From assembly GCA_024275815.1 (NCBI GenBank), contig JAJRYI010000159.1, forward strand, positions 1-7,579: a DNA stretch of 7,579 nucleotides, given 5' to 3'. This DNA comes from Actinomycetes bacterium. GTDB taxonomy: Bacteria; Actinomycetota; Acidimicrobiia; Spongiisociales; UBA5794. A program made the translations under genes and the position numbers. Each line of letters starts with the position of its first letter. Position 1 is the stretch's first letter. This document shows positions 1 through 5,073 of the stretch, in pieces. The notes below the pieces were generated by a model, which was not told the DNA's origin, searched no databases, and saw only the letters and a program-made list of their open reading frames with translations.

Positions 1-23
1 ACGGTGAACGGTGAACGGTGAAC
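1..23. repeat. 7-bp tandem repeat (ACGGTGA, three copies)
   Basis: Three perfect copies of ACGGTGA followed by AC open the window, so the array may continue upstream of base 1. It lies about 110 bases before the HisA-like gene. The rest of 24-119 shows no convincing gene, RNA or hairpin. Function is unknown; it may be a simple slippage repeat or part of an operator. Confidence 0.6.
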
Positions 24-119
24 ACCTCCGGCCAATCTGTGGACCCTCTGAGCCCCGGGTACCGCGCACCGCGAGCCCTCTTTCTCTCGATTCGATTCCC
101 GCAAGGTCGTATCTGCCTG

Positions 120-131
120 TATGTTGGAGCT
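120..131 (+). promoter_or_regulatory. Candidate -10 element of a leaderless promoter for the HisA-like gene
   Basis: TATGTT (120-125) fits the actinobacterial TANNNT -10 pattern and is followed by exactly six bases and then the ATG at 132. That spacing puts transcription start at or next to the ATG, as in a leaderless mRNA. The GGAG at 126-129 is only two bases from the ATG, too close for a normal ribosome binding site, which fits a leaderless start. No clear -35 hexamer is visible. The same TATGTT-N6-ATG layout recurs at 2596-2610. Confidence 0.5.
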
Positions 132-1004
132 ATGGAGCTCTACGCACGTGTCAATATTCTCGACGGGAGAGCCGTTCGGCTTCCCCATGGCGACATCTCG
201 GAGGTCATCTCACTCGATGACGATCCGATCAATCGGGCGAAGGGGTGGGTGGCCAAGGGTGCCGACCGCCTCCACATCGTCGACCTCGACGCAGCGGCGC
301 GCGGTGACTACAAGAACCGTGAACTGATCGGAGAGATGATCAAGGCCCTCGACGTGCCTGTTCAGGTTGGTGGCGGGATCCGATCTGAGGCCGAGATCGC
401 GCGGGTACTCGGGATGGGTGCATGGCGCGTGGTCGTCGGTACCTTGCCGATGATCGACCAGGTGCTGTTCTGGGAACTCAACCGCAAGTACCCGTACCAG
501 ATCGTCGTGTCTCTCGATGTCTGTGCCGATTTCGAGATCGTGATCAAGGGCTGGACCGAGCACTCCGGTGAGCACCTCGAGGAGACCCTGATCAACTTGT
601 CGTCGGCCGGTGCAGCGGGGTTCATGATCTCAGAGGTAGGACGCGACGCCCTCGCCGAACCGCCGAACTACGCGGCACTGGAGATGGCCGTCGGGATCGT
701 CGAGGAACCCGTCATCGCTGCCGGCGGTGTGCGAGACCTCGACGATATCGCTCAGTTGATGAGGATCGAGGCCAACGGAAGGAAACTTGCAGGACTCGTC
801 GTTGGTCGTGAAGTGACCGCAGGCCGGTTCTCGATCGAAGAGGCCGTTGCAGCCCTCGACTCGGTGGGATCGTCGTTCGGGCCATGGACACGGGCGGATC
901 TCGATGCTGCTGTGGCGAAATACCGCAACGTGGTCACCGATCCGACCGAAGCCGATGCCACGGCGGCCTTCGTACAGTGGCTCGCCAACGGTGGAGCCGA
1001 GTAA
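132..1004 (+). CDS. HisA/PriA-like TIM-barrel protein with altered catalytic residue
   Basis: A 290-residue (beta-alpha)8 barrel of the HisA/HisF superfamily. HisA and PriA isomerise the aminoaldose ProFAR to the aminoketose PRFAR in histidine synthesis. Visible family marks are LDGRAVRLPHGD (10-21), HIVDLDAA (48-55), the phosphate loop GGGIR (80-84), SLDV (127-130, D129), RDA (171-173, D172), AAGGV (196-200) and VVGRE (223-227). The closest pattern is actinobacterial PriA. The residue aligned with the general-base Asp (D8 in T. maritima HisA, D11 in PriA) is Asn8 here. The usual T-D-I-x-(R/K)-D-G-T stretch reads SEVGRDAL. About 48 residues (243-290) extend beyond the normal end of the family. 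The start at 132 is chosen because the family begins just before strand 1 and a -10 element sits in front; an in-frame extension to base 18 is unlikely. No other his genes are nearby. The fold call is sure; ProFAR isomerase activity is doubtful, so no hisA/priA symbol is given. Confidence 0.88.
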   Translation: MELYARVNILDGRAVRLPHGDISEVISLDDDPINRAKGWVAKGADRLHIVDLDAAARGDYKNRELIGEMIKALDVPVQVGGGIRSEAEIARVLGMGAWRVVVGTLPMIDQVLFWELNRKYPYQIVVSLDVCADFEIVIKGWTEHSGEHLEETLINLSSAGAAGFMISEVGRDALAEPPNYAALEMAVGIVEEPVIAAGGVRDLDDIAQLMRIEANGRKLAGLVVGREVTAGRFSIEEAVAALDSVGSSFGPWTRADLDAAVAKYRNVVTDPTEADATAAFVQWLANGGAE

Positions 1005-1059
1005 CTACGTCTGAGGAGACTTCTTGGACCGGTACCTTCCCGGGGTACATCTTTCGTAG
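1005..1059 (+). other. Possible folded leader between HisA-like gene and the next gene
   Basis: The short gap can fold as a three-way junction. CTAC (1005-1008) pairs with GTAG (1056-1059) and encloses GTCT/AGAC (1009-1012 with 1017-1020, loop gagg) and GTACC/GGTAC (1032-1036 with 1044-1048). It ends seven bases before the Shine-Dalgarno of the next gene. Individual stems are only 4-5 bp, so chance pairing is a real possibility. No U-tract follows, so it is not a classic terminator. Confidence 0.25.
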
Positions 1060-1076
1060 GGAAACAAGGAGAAGCA

Positions 1077-1445
1077 GTGAAGAAGCTCATCAAGTTCGTT
1101 TTCCTGGTCATTGTCGTGAGCACCATCGCCGCAGTCGTGGCATCGGCCATCTCGAAGAAGAAGCTCGTACACATGTCTGACGAGGAGATCCGTGCGTATC
1201 TGGCATCGAAGCTCGGTGGCAAGGTCGGTGAGGATCAGCTCGGGAGCATCCAGGATGCCGTCATTGCAGGTGTGCGCAGGGGCTCCGACGCCGGAGTGGC
1301 TGCTACGGAGTACGTCGAAGAGGTCGAGGCCGCCGTTGCAGATCTCTCCGAGGTAGCCAAAGAAGCTGAGGAAGAGAGTGTCGACGACACTCCCGACACC
1401 ATCCTCGAGGTCGTGAGCGACGACACCGACAGCGACGAAGCGTAG
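1077..1445 (+). CDS. Small acidic single-pass membrane protein, function unknown
   Basis: A 122-residue protein with GTG start. AAGGAG at 1066-1071 lies five bases before the GTG and is one of the clearest ribosome binding sites in the window. A basic N-terminus (MKKLIK) and a hydrophobic segment at about 7-24 make an uncleaved membrane anchor or signal anchor. A short basic stretch (KKK, 27-29) follows, then a predicted helical region containing MSDEEIRAYL (33-42), and a strongly acidic tail from about 81 onward rich in Glu and Asp. The charge pattern suggests an N-in anchor or a membrane-tethered soluble domain; topology is not certain. It lies 72 bases after the HisA-like gene on the same strand and could be co-transcribed with it. 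I recognise no family. Confidence 0.75.
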   Translation: MKKLIKFVFLVIVVSTIAAVVASAISKKKLVHMSDEEIRAYLASKLGGKVGEDQLGSIQDAVIAGVRRGSDAGVAATEYVEEVEAAVADLSEVAKEAEEESVDDTPDTILEVVSDDTDSDEA

Positions 1446-1451
1446 ATTCAT

Positions 1452-1465
1452 CGGGGTTCGCCCCG
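1452..1465. terminator. Short GC hairpin with TTCG loop
   Basis: CGGGG-TTCG-CCCCG begins seven bases after the TAG of the small membrane protein. UUCG tetraloops are unusually stable. No T-run follows, but it works with the larger hairpin just downstream as a probable transcription stop between convergent genes. Confidence 0.5.
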
Positions 1466-1473
1466 TCATCTGA

Positions 1474-1507
1474 GAGGCCGCAGTCCGTCCGTCGGACGTG
1501 CGGCCTC
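1474..1507. terminator. Bidirectional terminator hairpin between convergent genes
   Basis: GAGGCCGCA (1474-1482) pairs perfectly with TGCGGCCTC (1499-1507), and GTCCG/CGGAC (1483-1487 with 1493-1497) continues the stem, with one bulged G at 1498 and loop TCCGT. The 14-bp stem ends seven bases from the stop codon of the minus-strand transporter gene, so it can serve both transcripts. It lacks a U-tract, which is common for actinobacterial terminators. Confidence 0.65.
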
Positions 1508-1514
1508 GACGCGC

Positions 1515-2402
1515 CTACACCACGACCGGCTCGGGGCTGGGGGCACGCCAGGTGTCGATCGAGTACAGCACGAGCGCAACCCACACGACGACGAAACCGA
1601 GAAGTGTGTCACCGGACATCGTTTCCCCATAGAGGAACACCCCGAGCGCGAGGTGGAGGCTCGGTGCGATGTACTGGAGGATCCCGACCGTCGCCAACGG
1701 GATGCGTTTCGTCGCCGCCGCAAAGAGCGCGAGCGGCACGACGGTGATCAGCCCTGCAGAAACCAGGAACAGGGAAACCGCAGGTGAATCACCGAACGCT
1801 GCACCCGAGGGCTCGACGATGAACAGGAGGGCGACCAGCGCCGGCACTGCCAGGAAGGTCGTCTCACCGAACAACGAGATGAAGGGTGAGGGGGTTTCGA
1901 CGTTCTTCTTGACGAGGCCGTACATGCCAAACGAGAACGCGAGCACGAGTGAGATCCACGGGACTGCACCTACCCGTATCGCCATCACCCCGACGCCGGC
2001 GGTCGCGATGCCCACTGCCGTCCACTGGAGTGGCCGGAGACGTTCACCCAGGAACAGCACTCCGAGGGCGACCGAGACAAGTGGGTTGATGAAGTACCCG
2101 AGTGACGCCTCCACGATGTGATCGTTGGTGACGGCCCACAAGAAGATGGCCCAGTTGGTGAACACCAGGAGGGCTGCAGCGACGGTGAGCAGCCTCGACC
2201 GCCAGCTCTGGTAGCTCGAGCGAATCGTCCGCCACTGTCCCGTGGCGATGAGGATGATGGTGAGAACGACCACTGACCACAGGATGCGGTGGATGAGCAG
2301 CATCGTCGCCCCGATGCCGGGAACGAGGTTCCAGAAGATCGGCGAGAGGCCCCACACGGTCCATGCGGCAACCGCGTACCAGATGCCCTTCCTCGTTTGC
2401 AT
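1515..2402 (-). CDS. rarD: EamA-family transporter, RarD type
   Basis: A 295-residue inner-membrane protein with about ten hydrophobic helices, the drug/metabolite transporter layout. It follows E. coli RarD closely: KGIWYAVAAWTVWGLSP near the N-terminus, NWAIFLWAV (83-91), EASLGYFINPL (98-108), FLGERL (117-122), LAFSFGMYGLVKK (154-166), VVPLALFAAAT (221-231), QYIAPSL (243-249) and FLYGE (256-260). RarD was named for a chloramphenicol-sensitivity phenotype; its real substrate is not settled, so a small-molecule permease is the safe reading. The start at 2402 is chosen because the family begins here and GAAGGA (plus-strand 2407-2412) is four bases upstream; an in-frame extension to 2624 carries no family residues. 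The gene is convergent with the small membrane protein and divergent from the metallopeptidase. Confidence 0.93.
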   Translation of the reverse strand: MQTRKGIWYAVAAWTVWGLSPIFWNLVPGIGATMLLIHRILWSVVVLTIILIATGQWRTIRSSYQSWRSRLLTVAAALLVFTNWAIFLWAVTNDHIVEASLGYFINPLVSVALGVLFLGERLRPLQWTAVGIATAGVGVMAIRVGAVPWISLVLAFSFGMYGLVKKNVETPSPFISLFGETTFLAVPALVALLFIVEPSGAAFGDSPAVSLFLVSAGLITVVPLALFAAATKRIPLATVGILQYIAPSLHLALGVFLYGETMSGDTLLGFVVVWVALVLYSIDTWRAPSPEPVVV

Positions 2403-2595
2403 GGTGTCCTTCGATCGGTACCGTGAGATCGCCAGTTTGGCACGCCGCTGACGGTGACCATCAGTCGCCGATCGACGGTCGGTTCTCTGAGATGCGGCGC
2501 GGTCCTGTAGGTCGAGCAACGCCACGATGTCGGCGAGAGGCATCCGTGCTCGAAGCCCGCTGGTTGTGTTGGCCGTTCTTGTCGCACACACGAGA

Positions 2596-2607
2596 TATGT
2601 TGTGCGC
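2596..2607 (+). promoter_or_regulatory. Candidate -10 element of a leaderless promoter for the metallopeptidase gene
   Basis: TATGTT (2596-2601), six bases, then ATG at 2608: the same hexamer and spacing as before the HisA-like gene. No Shine-Dalgarno is visible before this ATG, which supports a leaderless start. A convincing -35 is not evident. The rest of the 2403-2607 gap between the divergent genes shows no gene or RNA that I can support. Confidence 0.5.
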
Positions 2608-3093
2608 ATGGAAACGACCGTCACGCCTGTACCGGTTCGTCGAGGGCCGATTCGACGACACGATGCGCGGGTTCGTCGCTTCTCGAGGGACTACACGCTC
2701 CTCGAGCGACTGGACGGTCTCGCCGTGGATGACACGGCGGCATCGGCACTCATCGAGGACATCTGCTGGGCATCGGGAGTCGAGACACCTGCACTGAAGT
2801 TCCATGCTCGCCGATCCATGTACACGGGGGCCACAGAGCGGCCACGAGCGGCCTGGGTGGCACTCCACGGTGAGAGTGAGGTGCTGGCACATGAACGCTC
2901 CACGGGCAAGCCGGTCCCGCCCTTCGGAGCGATTCGGCTCGGCCGCATCTCGACTTTGATGACCGTTGCCCATGAGGTAGGCCATCACTTGGTGTTCGCA
3001 CTCGACCCTCCCCGGACGCCGGCTCATGGCAAGGTCTGGATCGCCCACTTCGACGACATCTCGGCAGCCATCGCTGCAGTCGTCTCGCCCTGA
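2608..3093 (+). CDS. Putative zinc metallopeptidase (HExxH, SprT-like arrangement)
   Basis: A 161-residue soluble protein with no signal peptide or membrane helix. HEVGHH (122-127) is a classic HExxH zinc motif (H122, E123, H126), and PAHGKVW (138-144) supplies a likely third ligand, H140, 14 residues after H126. The HExxH-(about 13)-HG spacing resembles small actinobacterial putative metallohydrolases and SprT-like folds. The segment before it (TAASALIEDICWASGVETPALKF, about 43-65, followed by HARR) looks like the alpha/beta lead-in of those families. The N-terminal 25 residues are Arg-rich. The 2608 ATG is preferred over an in-frame ATG at 2527, which would add 27 residues containing the promoter-like TATGTT. 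The substrate is unknown, and a role as a DNA-protein crosslink protease (as for SprT/Spartan) is not shown. Confidence 0.78.
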   Translation: METTVTPVPVRRGPIRRHDARVRRFSRDYTLLERLDGLAVDDTAASALIEDICWASGVETPALKFHARRSMYTGATERPRAAWVALHGESEVLAHERSTGKPVPPFGAIRLGRISTLMTVAHEVGHHLVFALDPPRTPAHGKVWIAHFDDISAAIAAVVSP

Positions 3094-3117
3094 CGCACAC
3101 GGAGGCGGTGGCACTAC

Positions 3118-3147
3118 TTGTATCGCGAGTGTCGTGGTTCCTACGAT
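3118..3147 (+). promoter_or_regulatory. Candidate promoter for the four-helix membrane protein
   Basis: TTGTAT (3118-3123) and TACGAT (3142-3147) are separated by 18 bases, a reasonable housekeeping-sigma match. Transcription would start near 3154, giving a leader of about 29 bases that contains the Shine-Dalgarno at 3171-3177. It lies wholly in the gap after the metallopeptidase stop. Confidence 0.4.
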
Positions 3148-3182
3148 TGGTGGGGCAGGATGCCCCGATGAGAGGAGATCTC

Positions 3183-3698
3183 ATGCATTACGGACGGATC
3201 GTGATACTGGTTGGTGTGATCGGATCCGTTGTCGGGTTTGTCCTCAAGTCTGCGAGTTCCGCCGGGGAAGGGGCCCTTGCTCTACTGAGCCAGGCCGATC
3301 CAGCGTCGTGGCCTTCGGGGTTCTCCACCACGTGGACTGCCTTGTACAACGACACGGCGTGGGCGGCCATCGTCTTTGCGCTTGCTCTCGTGGGATCGCT
3401 CATCGTCGCGTTCACCCCGCCGATCGGTCGGCCTGTGAACCGGCTCTTCGGCTTGTCGGCTGCAGTTCTCGGCATCGTGATGCTCATCATCGGTGTCGTT
3501 GCAACCCTCGGCGCTGCAGACGACGCAGCAGCGCTCCAGAACGGCTTCGCACAAGCAGCAGCAGCCGGCGTGATTCCAGACGCCTACGGCGTGTCCGTCG
3601 GGTTCGGCTGGTACCTACTCATCCTCGGTGGTGCTCTCGTTGCGATCGGTGGAGCCTTGAGCCTCATCTCGCGACCTGACGAGAACGCGATCGAGTAG
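3183..3698 (+). CDS. Four-helix integral membrane protein, function unknown
   Basis: A 171-residue protein with four predicted membrane helices at about 4-22, 58-78, 89-110 and 138-162. Two longer loops separate helices 1-2 (Ala/Ser-rich, with SGFSTTWTALYNDT at 45-58) and helices 3-4 (Ala-rich, 110-135). The C-terminus is short and charged (SRPDENAIE). The start at 3183 is set by AGAGGAG (3171-3177), five bases upstream; an alternative ATG at 3168 would overlap that site, and a further upstream start would include the promoter. There are no catalytic or family motifs I recognise. A structural or small-molecule-sensing membrane role is possible, but nothing in the sequence decides it. Confidence 0.82.
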   Translation: MHYGRIVILVGVIGSVVGFVLKSASSAGEGALALLSQADPASWPSGFSTTWTALYNDTAWAAIVFALALVGSLIVAFTPPIGRPVNRLFGLSAAVLGIVMLIIGVVATLGAADDAAALQNGFAQAAAAGVIPDAYGVSVGFGWYLLILGGALVAIGGALSLISRPDENAIE

Positions 3699-3788
3699 CG
3701 AGGTCTGCCGGCCACACGGCTCACGAAGATCAGCGGACGGTCCGATTCGGTCGCTGGGTTGACATTCACAGCTCACACTGTGCTGTGC

Positions 3789-4259
3789 GTGCGCTACATT
3801 CCGCCTCCCCCCAACCCTGGAGTGCTCATCAACGATCTCAACGTCAAGCTGCTGTCCAGGGTGCACACGGTGTTGTACCGACTCACCAACGGTCGCATTG
3901 GTCGACGCCTGGTGGACAACGACATGCTGCTGCTCACGACCAAGGGTCACAAGACCGGAAAAGAGCACACGGTCCCACTGCTCTATCTGCAAGACGGGGA
4001 CCGCCTCGTCGTCATCGCGTCGTACGGGGGCAGACCGAACCACCCCCAGTGGTACCGGAATCTACTCGCGGACTCTCGAGCGACCGTCCAGATACTTGGA
4101 GAGACCTACCCCGTGCGCGCGACAACGATGACGACCGAGGAGCGAACGGAGTGGTGGCCACGGATCGTTGCTGCGTACAGCGACTACGCCGAGTACCAAT
4201 CGCGTACCGACCGTGAGATCCCTGTCGTTTGGCTCGATAGGGAAGAGGCGCGCGGATAG
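3789..4259 (+). CDS. Deazaflavin (F420H2)-dependent nitroreductase/quinone reductase, Ddn family
   Basis: About 156 residues, matching the length of M. tuberculosis Ddn (151). The split beta-barrel family uses reduced coenzyme F420 to reduce quinones or nitro compounds. Diagnostic stretches, numbered from 3789, are LLTTKGHKTGKEHTVPLLYL (48-67), VVIASYGGRPNHPQWYRNL (74-92), which contacts F420 phosphate/deazaflavin in the family, and YSDYAEYQSRTDREIPVV (130-147). The gene implies that the organism makes F420. The start is uncertain: in-frame TTG 3759, GTG 3780, GTG 3789 and GTG 3822 are all possible and none has a good Shine-Dalgarno. GTG 3789 is picked because the Pro-rich leader resembles family N-termini; 3822 would give 145 residues and still a full domain. 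A GC-rich palindrome, CGGACGGTCCG (3734-3744), lies upstream. Confidence 0.9.
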   Translation: MRYIPPPPNPGVLINDLNVKLLSRVHTVLYRLTNGRIGRRLVDNDMLLLTTKGHKTGKEHTVPLLYLQDGDRLVVIASYGGRPNHPQWYRNLLADSRATVQILGETYPVRATTMTTEERTEWWPRIVAAYSDYAEYQSRTDREIPVVWLDREEARG

Positions 4260-4283
4260 GGTCCAGTCGTTCTCCGTTCTTCG

Positions 4284-4328
4284 CTTGCCGATTGACGGCA
4301 AGACCTGGGCATCCAGAGATGGCCCGGG
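4284..4328. terminator. Two consecutive hairpins after the F420 reductase gene
   Basis: CTTGCCG-attga-CGGCAAG (4284-4302) is a perfect 7-bp stem. A second stem pairs CCTGGGC (4304-4310) with GCCCGGG (4322-4328), with one G-T pair. They stand between the reductase stop and the two-component operon and probably limit read-through. No T-run follows. The alternative is a folded leader of the regulator transcript. Confidence 0.45.
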
Positions 4329-4354
4329 TTTCCGACTGTCAGCTATCAGCCAAC

Positions 4355-4373
4355 CTCTCATCCCGCTCTCATC
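4355..4373 (+). promoter_or_regulatory. 8-3-8 direct repeat, candidate response-regulator binding site
   Basis: CTCTCATC occurs twice (4355-4362 and 4366-4373), separated by CCG. Both copies are exact and their starts are 11 bp apart. OmpR/PhoB-family regulators bind tandem half-sites at about one helical turn. From memory, the mycobacterial MprA site is described as two loosely conserved 8-bp direct repeats in a 19-bp element, the same geometry. The site ends 13 bases before the ATG of an MprA-like regulator, suggesting autoregulation. A second tandem pair (TGTCAGC TATCAGC, 4337-4350) lies just upstream. Confidence 0.5.
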
Positions 4374-4386
4374 AGGGTCTGGCATC

Positions 4387-5073
4387 ATGACGGCGATGAA
4401 ACCGCAGATCCTGGTCGCAGACGACGACGCGATGATCGCAGCGAGCGTCCGGCGCGCCCTCGTGTACGAGGGGTACGCGGTCATCGTGGCGTCCGACGGT
4501 GCCGAGGCCCTTGCAGCGGCACGAGACCACCGTCTAGACCTTGTGATCCTCGACGTGATGATGCCGAAGTTCGACGGGATCGAGGTGTGTCGCAGGCTCC
4601 GTGGAGACGGCGACGTTCCTGTCCTGATGCTCACGGCGCGCGACACGGTCGCAGACAGAGTTGTTGGCCTCGACTCGGGCGCGGACGACTACCTCGTGAA
4701 ACCGTTCGCCTACGAGGAACTCCTCGCTCGTGTGCGCAGCCTTTTGAGGCGGCGTGAACCCGGAGCTCGAGAAACCCTCCGATGCGAGGATCTGGTGGCA
4801 GACGTTGAGGCGTTCGAGGCGACGAGAGGTGACCGTCAGATCGAGTTGACCGCTCTCGAGTTCCGTCTGCTCGAGTACTTCCTGCGGAACCAGAGGATCG
4901 TGCTCAGCCGATCCCGCATCCTCGAGGCCGTCTGGGGCCTCGATGTCGAGACGACGAGCAACATCGTCGATGTCTACGTTCGCTACCTGCGGAACAAACT
5001 CGAGTCCGGGGACGAGCCGAGGCTGATCCACACGGTTCGCGGTGCCGGGTACGTACTGCGATGTGACTCATGA
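4387..5073 (+). CDS. OmpR-family response regulator, MprA-like
   Basis: A 228-residue DNA-binding regulator. Numbering from the second ATG (4396), the receiver domain has the acidic pair D10/D11, phosphoacceptor D53 in VILDVMMPKFDG, T80 in MLTARD and K102 in LVKPF. A linker of about 15 residues leads to a winged-helix output domain (about 127-225) with ELTALEFRLLEYF, SRSRILEAVWG and the C-terminal HTVRGAGYVLR. These stretches match M. tuberculosis MprA more closely than other regulators I know. Two in-frame ATGs (4387, 4396) are possible; 4387 has a weak AGGG upstream and is taken. In-frame sequence back to 4168 overlaps the reductase gene and is not part of the protein. It overlaps the kinase gene by ATGA, so the two are translationally coupled and form one system. 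It likely controls envelope-stress genes, by analogy only. Confidence 0.93.
   Translation: MTAMKPQILVADDDAMIAASVRRALVYEGYAVIVASDGAEALAAARDHRLDLVILDVMMPKFDGIEVCRRLRGDGDVPVLMLTARDTVADRVVGLDSGADDYLVKPFAYEELLARVRSLLRRREPGARETLRCEDLVADVEAFEATRGDRQIELTALEFRLLEYFLRNQRIVLSRSRILEAVWGLDVETTSNIVDVYVRYLRNKLESGDEPRLIHTVRGAGYVLRCDS

Noticed and set aside
18..131. 38-residue N-terminal extension of the HisA-like protein
   Set aside because: HisA family members begin within a few residues of strand 1. The extra stretch has no family similarity and contains the candidate -10 at 120-125.
2403..2624. 74-residue N-terminal extension of the RarD-type transporter
   Set aside because: RarD homologues start at the residue encoded at 2402, a ribosome binding site lies just before it, and the extension is Arg-rich and reads into the divergent promoter region.
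2461..3114. Long minus-strand open frame opposite the metallopeptidase
   Set aside because: It has an Arg/Cys-rich composition typical of an antisense shadow in GC-rich DNA, with no motif, while the plus strand carries an intact HExxH protein.
3759..3788. TTGACA at 3759 as a -35 box, or its TTG as the start of the F420 reductase
   Set aside because: The -35 match is perfect, but no acceptable -10 lies 16-19 bases downstream (TACATT at 3795 is 30 bases away). As a start codon it has no ribosome binding site and adds residues not seen in the family. Left undecided, not called.
4168..4386. N-terminal extension of the MprA-like regulator
   Set aside because: It would overlap the end of the reductase gene and the direct repeats, and receiver domains start within a few residues of the DDD motif.
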